The position numbers and the translations under genes are program-made. From Deltaproteobacteria bacterium (GTDB taxonomy: Bacteria; Desulfobacterota; Desulfuromonadia; Geobacterales; Geobacteraceae), in NCBI GenBank assembly GCA_009668975.1, contig SBEG01000007.1, positions 1-64,000 of the forward strand: 64,000 nucleotides of DNA, read 5' to 3'. Shown piece after piece: positions 8,880-17,366 of the stretch. Numbering within the stretch: position 1 is the stretch's first letter; every line of letters starts with the position of its first letter. The notes beneath the pieces are model-generated. The model was not told the DNA's origin and made no database searches. It was given only the letters and a program-made list of their open reading frames with translations.

Positions 8880-9043
8880 GTCATATTTTCTATCACGGTC
8901 CATTCACGGTCCTACACAAAACTTTTAACAACTCACTCCTATACCCCCAATGGATACTCGTCAAAAAACCTCCTGACTGCCGACTTAATTGGTTGCAATA
9001 TTCAATAGTTATGATATTAAATTAATAAATTTATTCATTTGAG

Positions 9044-12000
9044 TTGAGAGAACTTATGCCGCGGCTGCCAGTTGACCGGAATAATGAAGAGTTGCAGGAT
9101 TACTATCAAGCTGGAGTCAAGGCGGCCTACCTGATTTGCCATCACGTAGACGATCCGGGTTTCGTCTACCCTGACGACCCTCTCAATCACGAGTTTGCCT
9201 CAGGAGCCCTGAATGAGTTCTCCCGGATCCAGAAGGAGCAAATGCGCGGCTTGATGGGAAAGATTGTCCGCGGCGCGCAGCTGGGTGCCCAGCAGCTGAT
9301 GATTGAAAAGTGGCACGGCATCATCGAGGTACTGCAAAACGCTGACGACCTAGGGGCGACGACGCTCCGGCTATTGGTGGAGGAGACCCAGACCGGCTGG
9401 CGGCTCTGCTTCTGCCATAATGGTGCACCGGTCAGGATCCAAAACGTAATGGCCATGACGTACGCCTTTTTTACCACCAAGGAACAGGACGCCGAGGCCA
9501 CCGGCCGCTTTGGCGTTGGCTTAAAAACCCTTGGGCGCATCGGCGACCGAATCGAAGTCCATTCCGGTCCCTATTCTTTCGCTATCGAAAATCAACTCAC
9601 GACCCAAGTCGCCCGCGCTGCCAGTATCCCCGGCTTCTACGACGCCACGACCGGAGAAACGCTTCTTACCCTGGCTTGCCATACCGACTTCGACCCGAAA
9701 AAACTGGAGGAGTGGCTGGGTGGCTTTGAAGACCAGTTACTGATCTACCTGCGCGCAGTCAGTTCTTTCCGGATTGAGACCCCCACCACCCTGCGCACAC
9801 TGGAACTAACGCCTGCCGAAACTACTCAACTGCCTGGCGGCATCACCTGCCAACTGATAATAGACAACAACGCCCGTCCAATCGACCGCTTTAGCAGGTC
9901 AGTAATGGTGCCGATCGGACTGACGCGAAGCGGCAAGAGCGCCGCAACCACCGCCCGGGTCGGCATCGCAGTCGGCGGTGACGCCCAAAAAACGCTCTAC
10001 GCTACCCTGCCGACCCGTATCTCCACCAACCTGGCATTTTCCATAAACGGCGACTTCGACCCAGGAACCTCCCGGGAGAACCTGCAGGACACCCCTTGGA
10101 ACGAGTGGCTGCTACAGGAGGTCGGCGAACTGCTAGCCGACGTAGCCCTTTACCTACTAGAGCACGATCCGCCCTCGGCATGGACTATAATACCCCTGCC
10201 CTACGAGACCAAGTCTAATGACGCCTGGCTGGCGACCCAGTTGGAAACCCTGCAGCAGGCGGTATTCGGCCGAATTTGCGCCGAGGGGCGGGTCCAAGTC
10301 GGCGAGAGACTTGTCGCTCTGGCGGAGTTGTGCTTTGAGGCGCCGGCTGTCGACGGCTTGCTCCTGCCGGGTGACGCCGAGCGGATAACCGGCCAGACAC
10401 TGCTACCGCCGGAGGCCCGTGACAGCGTCGACTTCCGCGCTGTGCTCGAAGCCTGCGGTGCTATCGAAATCGATCTAGCTTCCGCATTTAACCTGATGGA
10501 CGAGCCAGAGACCTTCGTCCGGCCTCCGGACTGGCGCTTAGCGCTTGTGGCGCAGGCTCTGGCAGCCAACGAGACAGAGCTGCTCACAAAGCACGCCTGC
10601 TTCGTGACTACCTCCGGGGTGACCCGACTCCTACCACGGAGAAGCGCCTCCGAATGGATCGCTCTGGCGGAGGCCAGCCTGCCACTAGCGCGCCTGCAAC
10701 TGGTCCGCCAGCTGCACCCGGACTACGCCGATCTGTCGGAGTTCGCGGTGATCCGCGAAACCCTATTGGAGGAGTTCAACTTGGTGGAACAGGTCTCGGG
10801 CGAACAATTGCTGGAAGCCTTAGCCCACCGACCGGAGCCCGTGTTTCTTAATGACCGCGAACTCTATGAGCTGAAAAGGTTGTTCGAACAGCACGGAAGT
10901 GAGCGGCTCGGCCAACTGCTGGGCGGTGTAATCGAGCTGAGCGCGCAGATGTTTAAGGCCGGCGGCAAGCGAGTCCCGGTCCGGGCCCTGGCAAATCGTT
11001 GTTATTTACCGGCCTCGATCGCCAAGGACCGCGCTGGCAGCTGGGCCAAAGCCAGCGAGGGAGTACCAGGGATCTACTGGGCCCATCCCTCACATGCTGT
11101 CAGCCTGCGCGGCAGCAAGCGTGTCGCCGGCCGGGAACATGCCGATCTGGGCTCGCGAAAGTTCCTCCAGGCTTTAGGGTGCGAAATTGCGCCGCGCCTT
11201 GTAGCGTTGCCGCCCCGGTCGCGCGCCCAGGTTACCAGCCAACATCAAGCCACCCTGTTGCAGGTGGCAGCCACCTGCGTCACCAGCGACTACGCCGCGC
11301 CCGACCTAGAACTGGTCCTGGCCCGGATGGTTAAAACGAAAATTAAGGAACGTCAACAACTGGCAGTGGCGCTCTACACCGCACTGGCTTATTCCTGGAA
11401 TCGGCTCTACGAGGGACGCGAGGAAGCCCGTGCCGCTTGGCCTGTGAAAAATAAATATGAGTCTTTGCCAGTCACCGCTGACTGGCTCTGCCGACTTAAA
11501 GAGGAGCCATGGCTGGTAACCATGCGCCGCCATGGCGCCTGCCCGCCAGGACTGGCAGTCGCAAGCCAGGTCAATCGCGCTATTTACGGGGCCAGCCTCG
11601 ACAGGTTAGTCGCCGGCATCAGCGAGGCCGAATCCCACGCCCCTTTGTGCCAGTCTCTGGGGATGCTGGTAGCCCCACGGGCAGCCAACCTACTGACACT
11701 ATTGGCCGACCTAAAGCGGGCCGACCCGGCCGAATGGCCGAGCCGAGCGCCGCTGTTGACCCGAGCCCTGGCCGAGCGCTGCGCAGTCGGTCGGGGTGGT
11801 CGAGTCGACGACATGAACCATTCTGAACTTGAGCAGCGTCTGCACCAAGGGGAGCTACTCTACATCCCGAAGCAGGATCGCTGGGTCTCGCCGCGCGGTG
11901 TCTTTACCGGGCGCGACATCTTCCACGGCCGGCGCCCATTCGTGCCAACCAGCGCCAAGCTAGACCCGCTCTGGCGGGTCATTGGGCTACGGGCCCCAAA

Positions 12001-12553
12001 CCTGACCGACGCACTAGCGGTGCTGGACGAGGTGGCCCAGGGTGCTGCCTACGGCCGCGATGAGGAGCGTATCGTGCTTGAATCGCTTCAGCTGGTAGCC
12101 CGCAGCTGCGACACAGCAGACGACGAGCAACGCCGCATACTCGCGCGCCTGCCGCTTTGGGCTGGTGGTCGTTATTACCGCAGTAGGCCACTGTACGCCA
12201 CTGCTTCGACCCAGTTAGCCGAAAGGCTGTCAGGCATCCAAGCCAGCGGTATACACATCTGGCAACCACCATTCGACATCGCGGCCAAGCGCGAACTGCT
12301 ACGCGCTCTCCGGGTAACATTACTGGAGGACGGCTGCTTAACAGTCGGCTACCAAGCCTGCCGACCATTGGACGAACCAGTTCACGACCGTTACAATCGG
12401 GCTTTAGATCACATGTACAACTACCTGGCCCGCGAAGCAGATCGAATCTGCTTAGCCGCCGACTGGGAAATTTTACGGCAGTCTCGCATCCAGGTCGCCA
12501 ACGGGCTACGAGTCGACGTGGCAGTGGCATCGAGTCTGGGGGGCAGGAACTGA
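9044..12553 (+). CDS. Large sacsin/NO VEIN-type HSP90-like ATPase
   Basis: The protein is 1169 residues from TTG 9044; ATG 9056 would give 1165, and neither start has a strong ribosome site. Near residues 93-103 lies a GHKL N-box, Glu-Val-Leu-Gln-Asn-Ala-Asp-Asp, and at 154-161 the Gly-Arg-Phe-Gly-Val-Gly-Leu-Lys lid. Both are characteristic of sacsin N-terminal repeats and of the ATPase of the plant nuclear protein NO VEIN. The remaining 1000 residues are helical without a family I can name. The next gene ends in a DUF3883 (NO VEIN C-terminal) domain, so the pair is a split version of that architecture. A role in DNA or phage defence is inferred from the island. Confidence 0.8.
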   Translation: MRELMPRLPVDRNNEELQDYYQAGVKAAYLICHHVDDPGFVYPDDPLNHEFASGALNEFSRIQKEQMRGLMGKIVRGAQLGAQQLMIEKWHGIIEVLQNADDLGATTLRLLVEETQTGWRLCFCHNGAPVRIQNVMAMTYAFFTTKEQDAEATGRFGVGLKTLGRIGDRIEVHSGPYSFAIENQLTTQVARAASIPGFYDATTGETLLTLACHTDFDPKKLEEWLGGFEDQLLIYLRAVSSFRIETPTTLRTLELTPAETTQLPGGITCQLIIDNNARPIDRFSRSVMVPIGLTRSGKSAATTARVGIAVGGDAQKTLYATLPTRISTNLAFSINGDFDPGTSRENLQDTPWNEWLLQEVGELLADVALYLLEHDPPSAWTIIPLPYETKSNDAWLATQLETLQQAVFGRICAEGRVQVGERLVALAELCFEAPAVDGLLLPGDAERITGQTLLPPEARDSVDFRAVLEACGAIEIDLASAFNLMDEPETFVRPPDWRLALVAQALAANETELLTKHACFVTTSGVTRLLPRRSASEWIALAEASLPLARLQLVRQLHPDYADLSEFAVIRETLLEEFNLVEQVSGEQLLEALAHRPEPVFLNDRELYELKRLFEQHGSERLGQLLGGVIELSAQMFKAGGKRVPVRALANRCYLPASIAKDRAGSWAKASEGVPGIYWAHPSHAVSLRGSKRVAGREHADLGSRKFLQALGCEIAPRLVALPPRSRAQVTSQHQATLLQVAATCVTSDYAAPDLELVLARMVKTKIKERQQLAVALYTALAYSWNRLYEGREEARAAWPVKNKYESLPVTADWLCRLKEEPWLVTMRRHGACPPGLAVASQVNRAIYGASLDRLVAGISEAESHAPLCQSLGMLVAPRAANLLTLLADLKRADPAEWPSRAPLLTRALAERCAVGRGGRVDDMNHSELEQRLHQGELLYIPKQDRWVSPRGVFTGRDIFHGRRPFVPTSAKLDPLWRVIGLRAPNLTDALAVLDEVAQGAAYGRDEERIVLESLQLVARSCDTADDEQRRILARLPLWAGGRYYRSRPLYATASTQLAERLSGIQASGIHIWQPPFDIAAKRELLRALRVTLLEDGCLTVGYQACRPLDEPVHDRYNRALDHMYNYLAREADRICLAADWEILRQSRIQVANGLRVDVAVASSLGGRN

Positions 12554-12558
12554 AGAGC

Positions 12559-13545
12559 GTGGCCGTGGACGCCTTCCATTGTCGAGAGCACGGGCAGCTG
12601 TGCCAGTACTACGTCTGCGCCTCAGACTTGGGTAGTGCCAGTGGAGCCCAAGCAGTAGCCTCAGCCTTCCCGGCGGAGCACCGCATGACCGCTCGCGGCC
12701 TGTGGTTCATGGCCTGGGCAGAAGCTGAGGAACGTGAAGCGGCCTCGGCCATCGACCTGGCTGAAGAAGAGACGACACCAGAAGGCGATGGCATCCTAAA
12801 CGAGTTAGCCGCAGCCTCACTCGGTAAGAAGCGTAAGGCGAATTCAGGTCCCGGCACCAGAATACATGGCACGCCGGGCGCTGGCGGGGCCGCCCCAAAT
12901 CCTCAGCCGTCACCGCGGACGACGGTTCGACTGCAGGATCTGAGCTGGCTGGAGACAACCCGAGTTGTTACTGAGAACCCCTCCGGCGTCGCGGGTGGAG
13001 AGCAGCAGCCTACACACAAACCGCTAAACGAGCCCGAGGTCGGCGGCCAAAGAGGCAGTGGCGGCAACGGCAAGGGACGTCCTGGTCCGGGAGGCGTCAG
13101 ACAACCGCATGAACCACAGGGGGCGATCCGGCTCTATTCCCAGCAGGACATTGAGGAGGCCGGCTACGCCGTTCTGGCGCACGTCCTTAACGGGGATGGC
13201 AGCACCAACCCATGGGTAGCCGACCTTCGCACCCGGCGGGGCTTCGGTGCCGATGCCTGCGTGACAGTGGACGACCTCAAAAAGTTTGTCGAGATGAAAG
13301 CCTTTGCCGGGGGCCTGCCATCGGCAGTGCCCCTTACCCGCGCCGAGTTTGAGCGCGCCTAGGTAGCGCGGAGCGACTTCTATCTTGCCACGGTCACTGG
13401 GCTAGCCGAGGGTGGAACGATCGAGCTGCGATTGTACCAGGACCCCTACCAAGGACTACCATGGACCGTGACCGGAACGGTCAGCTTCGGCGGCCTGAAT
13501 AGAGGAACTTGTCTCACCTGTTCGGTCATGAGCAGTGACAGCTAG
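12559..13545 (+). pseudogene. DUF3883 (NO VEIN C-terminal)-like partner protein, interrupted by an amber codon
   Basis: Translation from GTG 12559 gives 267 residues to TAG at 13360-13362. The same frame then stays open for another 60 codons to TAG at 13543-13545, and the extension reads as natural protein (Ser-Asp-Phe-Tyr-Leu-Ala-Thr-Val, later Leu-Tyr-Gln-Asp-Pro-Tyr). The DUF3883-like core straddles the stop: Gly-Ala-Asp-Ala-Cys-Val, Phe-Val-Glu-Met-Lys-Ala, Leu-Thr-Arg-Ala-Glu-Phe, then after the stop the strand typical of the domain's end. The N-terminus has a possible zinc cluster (Cys8, His11, Cys15, Cys20). Either one CAG-to-TAG-type change inactivated the gene, or the amber is read through. 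It starts 6 bp after the ATPase gene. Confidence 0.7.
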
Positions 13546-13719
13546 CCAGCTACCTGTAAACCTACAGGATATTCATTTATACAAAGAACCAAACCCTGCC
13601 GATGAATCTTCAAAGAATTGGTGTTTTTCTCTGGAGTCTCACAAAAAACCAATATTCACCCTAAACGCCAGGCTTGTTTTGTAAACTAGGTACGTGTGTC
13701 AGCACTAGCTTCGGTGCAA

Positions 13720-13753
13720 AAAATGTAGCCCTTCCGCATCAAGCGGAAGGGCT
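13720..13753 (-). terminator. Intrinsic terminator of the P4-type integrase gene
   Basis: AGCCCTTCCGC at 13727-13737 and GCGGAAGGGCT at 13743-13753 form a perfect 11-bp stem with a 5-base loop. On the minus strand it is followed by a T6 run. It lies about 20 bp beyond the integrase stop. Confidence 0.85.
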
Positions 13754-13775
13754 GTCTTCGTCTGTTTCGGTCCAA

Positions 13776-15038
13776 CTATGGGGTCCCGATCTTTTCGGTC
13801 CCCACTTTCGGTCCATCGGATAAGTGCAGAATTGCGGGTTCACTTGCCTTTGAGCTTGCTGCTCCTACGGTTTTCGCCACAACCTCGCTGGCACTACGAA
13901 GCGTGTTCTGCTGCAGATGAGCGTACGCACGCTGAGTGACCGCCACGCTGGAGTGGCCGAGCAGGTCCTTGATTTGGTAGAGGTCAACCCCCGCGTTGAT
14001 GCCCAGCGACGCGAACGACCGACGAAGATCGTGCGGCCGGAGATCTGAAATATTGGCCCGTGCCATCGCCCTCGCCAAAGCCTTCCTAACGTCAACCAGG
14101 TGGCCGTCGCCACGGTAAGCCGGGAACACCCACGGACAGCCGGGAGCCGCATCTTGATGGATTTTCTGCAGAATATTCAATGCAGAACTGTTCAGCACCA
14201 CGGTTCTGCCACTGCCCGACTTCGTGTGCAAGAGTCGAATGGTCGCCCGACTAAGGTCAACCTCTGTCCATCGCAAACTGAATAACTCCATTCGTCGCAG
14301 CCCGGTGAGCAACAGCATGACTATTGCGTTGGCGGCTGTTTTCCCGGCCTCGACGTTCAGGGCTACCAAGAAACGGCCCAGTTCGTCCCCGGACAGGTAG
14401 CGCTCTCGTGGATCGGCTTCCTTGAACTTCTTGACGCTCTTCACTGGATTTTTCTCCAGGAGATCACACTTGATCGCCAGCGAAAACATCCCAGACAGCA
14501 GAGCAAGGTAACGGTTTGCCGTTCCTGCGGCAGCGCGGTTGCCAATTGCGGTATGCAGTTGCATGACGTCTCGTGTCGTGATTTCGTTGATTGGGATGCT
14601 CCCTATCATCGCGCCGATGTCCCGGCGGATCTTCGACTCGTCGTCCTTCCACGACTTCTTGTGCAGCTTGGCGTACGGCAGGTACGTTTCAGCGGCAAAC
14701 TCAGCCAGCGTGGGAACCTTCCGCCGTTTGTTCCTCTCGTCGGCCGGGTCCAGGTCACGAGCGAGCATGCTCTTATTCTCGTGGACCATCTGTCGAGCAT
14801 CGGTCACGCTTACGCTCGGGTACTCTCCCAGTTTGAGAACCTTCTTCCGCCGCCGGAAGCGGTAGCGATGCCAGAAATACTTCCGCCCGGACTTGCTCAC
14901 CGCCAGCTTCAGCCCCACCACCTCCGTGTCGCTGTACTCCGCCATCGCCGATGCCGAGTCGTGGTCATGTGGCGGTAGAGCGTCGATCTGCCGCTGACTG
15001 AAGCGGAACTGCCTTGTTGTTGCTGTTTCGTGCTGCAT
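13776..15038 (-). CDS. P4-type tyrosine integrase with DUF4102-like N-terminus
   Basis: The protein is 420 residues. The arm-binding N-terminus (about 20-95) has Phe-Trp-His-Arg-Tyr-Arg and Leu-Gly-Glu-Tyr-Pro, as in P4 integrases. The catalytic domain shows Gly-Leu-Arg-Arg-Met-Glu (first Arg), His-Asp-Leu-Arg-Arg-Ser-Phe (His-x-x-Arg), Leu-Gly-His-Ser and Arg-Ala-Tyr-Ala-His (Tyr nucleophile). It catalyses site-specific recombination, typically at tRNA 3' ends. No matching att pair is visible next to it: the tRNA fragment at 8790 is 5 kb away behind the sacsin-like pair, so the element it once moved may be rearranged. All key residues are present. Confidence 0.9.
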   Translation of the reverse strand: MQHETATTRQFRFSQRQIDALPPHDHDSASAMAEYSDTEVVGLKLAVSKSGRKYFWHRYRFRRRKKVLKLGEYPSVSVTDARQMVHENKSMLARDLDPADERNKRRKVPTLAEFAAETYLPYAKLHKKSWKDDESKIRRDIGAMIGSIPINEITTRDVMQLHTAIGNRAAAGTANRYLALLSGMFSLAIKCDLLEKNPVKSVKKFKEADPRERYLSGDELGRFLVALNVEAGKTAANAIVMLLLTGLRRMELFSLRWTEVDLSRATIRLLHTKSGSGRTVVLNSSALNILQKIHQDAAPGCPWVFPAYRGDGHLVDVRKALARAMARANISDLRPHDLRRSFASLGINAGVDLYQIKDLLGHSSVAVTQRAYAHLQQNTLRSASEVVAKTVGAASSKASEPAILHLSDGPKVGTEKIGTP

Positions 15039-15494
15039 CCTCTGTCTCCTCCTTCACCGGGACGGAAAAAGATCGGAGGTTTTCCCCGCCCGTAGGGCCT
15101 TTTTTCCGGTCACCGGTCATATAATCATGTGGTCAAATTGTTTTCTCCCATGTCTAGCAAGGGCTTCTCACTGTTGAGCTGAAAACCACGGGTCATAGAC
15201 GGTACGCAATGGTCGTTTCACCTCAAATAGTGGAGCGAAATTGGCCTTGGGGGCGACGGAGCAGGTTTGCCTAACCTGCTGGTTTGTATCCTTACTGTGC
15301 ACATTGCCGCCCCCTGCCCCGTTGATTGTCACCATATGGGCAATCAGTAAGGTAACTTCGCCCTTGAGGGCACTATGACACCGACCAAACAGGTGAGATG
15401 GTCGTTTGCTTCTTAACAACAAGCGCTCTCAGAAAATCAAGGGGGAGAGAATCTGCTCAAGGGCGTGCCTAGCGAGTGGTGATGAAATCTAGAT
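15039..15494. other. Non-coding region upstream of the integrase, with inverted and direct repeats
   Basis: No supported gene lies in these 456 bases. A perfect 8-bp inverted repeat, AGCAGGTT/AACCTGCT with a 5-base spacer, lies at 15260-15280. The 9-mer TGGTCGTTT occurs near 15209 and again near 15399. The stretch CCGGTCACCGGTCATATAATCATG around 15110-15130 may hold the integrase promoter. The layout could be an excision or transfer control region of the mobile element, but nothing here identifies an oriT. Confidence 0.4.
15260..15280. repeat. Perfect inverted repeat, possible operator or hairpin
   Basis: Arms AGCAGGTT and AACCTGCT are separated by TGCCT. There is no T-run on either side, so a terminator is unlikely. 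A dimeric regulator or relaxase site is possible. Confidence 0.5.
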
Positions 15495-15746
15495 TTACTG
15501 GTTTCGCACTATCTCCCACTGGTCGAGGGCAAGGTCGAACAGCTCACGCTCGTCCAGATAGTGGCCTAACATTGCGCGCAACTCGTCGCGGGCTAGAAAC
15601 AGGTCTTCAGCGGTCAGATGCAGGCACTCTTCCTGTAACCTCAGGGCAATTGCCGCCAAGAGGTCACGCATCGTGACTACGTAAACGACTTCTGACGGAT
15701 CGGGAAGCCTTCCGCATAGCGTGGTAACGAATTCGTCATGTACCAT
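15495..15746 (-). CDS. Small hypothetical protein (83 aa)
   Basis: I do not recognise this protein. The ATG at 15746 has a clear GGAGG ribosome site six bases upstream, which supports it as real. The product is acidic and mostly helical, with many Leu, Asp and Glu residues and no Cys pair, membrane segment or repeat. It is the last of four small minus-strand genes in this block, each preceded by an unusually good ribosome site, a style typical of mobile-element accessory genes. Confidence 0.65.
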   Translation of the reverse strand: MVHDEFVTTLCGRLPDPSEVVYVVTMRDLLAAIALRLQEECLHLTAEDLFLARDELRAMLGHYLDERELFDLALDQWEIVRNQ

Positions 15747-15812
15747 GTAATTCCTCCAAGAAAGGTTCAGCCGAGACGTTTGACTCTCATGCCGTAGTAG
15801 ATGACAAAGTTG

Positions 15813-16097
15813 TCACCAGTTGATAAGGGTTCCTTTTTTCAGTTCTTCGATGGTTTTCTCGTAATCGACATCTCTCCAACCCATCTCGATAAGCCCACCT
15901 CCGTCCCACTCAGACTTGCCGTCGGAATCGCAAGGGATAACAACAAGCATGTGGGAGTAAAAGCAAACTATCACGTGGACATGGAACGAATCGGGGTAAT
16001 ACTCCTTAAACTTCCTGAGGTCATCACCGACAAGCGGAAGAATTTTGTGAGTCTTGTACTTCTTGCGCTTACGGATTTTGTTTACGTGATTGACCAT
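15813..16097 (-). CDS. Small hypothetical protein (94 aa), basic N-terminus
   Basis: The ATG at 16097 follows AGGAGG at seven bases. The N-terminal 20 residues are strongly basic (Lys-Ile-Arg-Lys-Arg-Lys-Lys). The middle has a hydrophobic strand-like stretch, Val-His-Val-Ile-Val-Cys-Phe-Tyr. The C-terminus is acidic and aromatic. No family is recognised. The plus-strand reading frame over the same DNA lacks a ribosome site and is a shadow. Confidence 0.65.
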   Translation of the reverse strand: MVNHVNKIRKRKKYKTHKILPLVGDDLRKFKEYYPDSFHVHVIVCFYSHMLVVIPCDSDGKSEWDGGGLIEMGWRDVDYEKTIEELKKGTLINW

Positions 16098-16135
16098 GTG
16101 CGGGCCTCCTGTTCGATGAAAGTTCCAGTTGTTGG

Positions 16136-16456
16136 TTATAAACGCCTCTTCTTCGCGCGTTGCCGCAGGTCGTCGGTAATCTGCTCGCGAATGGAAAAGA
16201 GAACGCTGGACACTGCCGCAAAGTCATCGGTGAAACCGAACGGCATCGGGTCGGGAAGCAGGTCAAAAGGAAAGATGACATACCCCAGTACTCCGACGAT
16301 CAGCAGCTTGATCCATGGCGGAGTGCCTGGGTCACGGATAAGCAGGAGCAGGATGATCGCCGCTTCACGCAGTGAGTCAGTCAGCTTTCCCAGTTTTCGG
16401 CGCATGGCTGGATCGGAGTAGTGGCGGCGAAAGTTGGCGAATCTGTCACCGGACAT
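16136..16456 (-). CDS. DUF1232 (YkvA-like) small membrane protein
   Basis: The protein is 106 residues from ATG 16456, which has GGGAGG upstream; the in-frame ATG at 16474 has none. The DUF1232 signature is visible in the order Leu-Arg-Asp-Pro-Gly-Thr-Pro-Pro-Trp, a hydrophobic segment and Tyr-Val-Ile-Phe-Pro-Phe-Asp-Leu-Leu-Pro-Asp. Family members are small one- or two-segment membrane proteins of unknown function. The gene overlaps the upstream gene's stop, so the two are likely co-translated. Confidence 0.8.
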   Translation of the reverse strand: MSGDRFANFRRHYSDPAMRRKLGKLTDSLREAAIILLLLIRDPGTPPWIKLLIVGVLGYVIFPFDLLPDPMPFGFTDDFAAVSSVLFSIREQITDDLRQRAKKRRL

Positions 16457-16817
16457 TGCCACCTCCCAACTCATCGAGGAGCAGTGCGCGGAAGGTCGGA
16501 TCGAGCCACTCCTCGTCAGGTACGATGAAGGTCAGGCCGTACTGGTTGTTGGCAAGCCAACAGGTGAGATAACAGCCGGTTTCCGTGTCGAACATCACAC
16601 CTTCCAGGCGGGCTTCAGCCCATGGTCGTCCCATCAACTCCAATGCATCGGCATCGGTGGTTTGCTCGTTAAGAAGGACGACGAAGCCGCAGTCGTCGGG
16701 GTCGTAATCGTCTCCGTAGGCGTCGAGAAGGTTGCGTAAGGCGCGGATGACGGCCCGGCGGTGCTTTGGTGTGAGATGGGCTTGGTCAACTTCGGTGATA
16801 GAGCGGAAAGTCAGCAT
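16446..16817 (-). CDS. Hypothetical acidic protein (123 aa)
   Basis: The start at 16817 is chosen because AAAGGAGGAACC lies directly upstream. The open frame continues to 17003, but that stretch reads as non-coding sequence. The product starts Met-Leu-Thr-Phe-Arg-Ser and contains a helical region around residues 20-35, an acidic Asp-Asp-Tyr-Asp-Pro-Asp-Asp loop and a strand-rich C-terminal half with Cys and Trp. No family is recognised. It is the first gene of the small minus-strand block. Confidence 0.65.
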   Translation of the reverse strand: MLTFRSITEVDQAHLTPKHRRAVIRALRNLLDAYGDDYDPDDCGFVVLLNEQTTDADALELMGRPWAEARLEGVMFDTETGCYLTCWLANNQYGLTFIVPDEEWLDPTFRALLLDELGGGNVR

Positions 16818-17046
16818 GGTTCCTCCTTTGGTGAGTTGTTGTTTCCAAAGAAAGAATGTCTGCTTGTTCTCCCAAGATGAAACGGTCAGTCTCTGCCCCA
16901 GCGACTTTAACACCGGGGTCAGCCGGGGTTTGGGGTGCGGCCACTGTTGGCAAGGGAGGGGGGATTCCCTGTCGCGGTTCCCCGTTGCCCCGGTGGGGTG
17001 CACAGTGCCGGGAGAGTGAGAATTGTTTCATGGAAGCATTGACAGC

Positions 17047-17063
17047 TACTCTAAGAAAGAGTA
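17047..17063. promoter_or_regulatory. Palindromic operator-like site beside a TTGACA box
   Basis: TACTCT (17047-17052) and AGAGTA (17058-17063) are perfect 6-bp arms around AAGAA. They start just after a TTGACA hexamer at 17039-17044. The site is upstream of the small DNA-binding gene and the TcmP unit, so it may be an autoregulatory operator. No clear -10 was identified. Confidence 0.45.
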
Positions 17064-17113
17064 AAGTTCACCGAGCAGTTGCCACCAACGGGAGTTTTCG
17101 CTCGGAGTCGAGG

Positions 17114-17314
17114 ATGGATAAGGAGCAGCGGAAGAAAACGATCCAGCATAAGCTCGTGGACCTGGGTGAGACTGTCAACTCCTGGGCGAACAAGAACGGT
17201 CTGCACCAAAAGATCGTGTCAGACCTGATCGACGGCAAGCTCAAAGGAATACGCGGGGTTGCCCTAGAAACGCGGCGCAAGATGGAAGCGACTTTCGGAG
17301 AGATTTTCTCGTGA
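17114..17314 (+). CDS. Small DNA-binding protein (BcepMu gp16-like), possible regulator
   Basis: The frame is open from 16856. The conserved-looking part begins at ATG 17114 (66 residues), and an alternative ATG lies at 17030. It is basic and reads as a helix-turn-helix: Val-Asn-Ser-Trp-Ala-Asn-Lys-Asn-Gly-Leu, then a recognition-like helix Lys-Ile-Val-Ser-Asp-Leu-Ile-Asp-Gly-Lys-Leu-Lys. This matches the style of phage-associated gp16-family proteins. It sits 52 bp before tcmP and directly after a palindromic site, so control of the downstream defence genes is plausible. Confidence 0.6.
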   Translation: MDKEQRKKTIQHKLVDLGETVNSWANKNGLHQKIVSDLIDGKLKGIRGVALETRRKMEATFGEIFS

Positions 17315-17366
17315 GCACCGAGAAGCTTGCAAGACATATCCTGTCATGAGGACATGATAAGGTGAC

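Noticed and set aside
15801..16421. 206-codon plus-strand frame
   Set aside because: It overlaps two minus-strand genes with excellent ribosome sites and has no ribosome site of its own.
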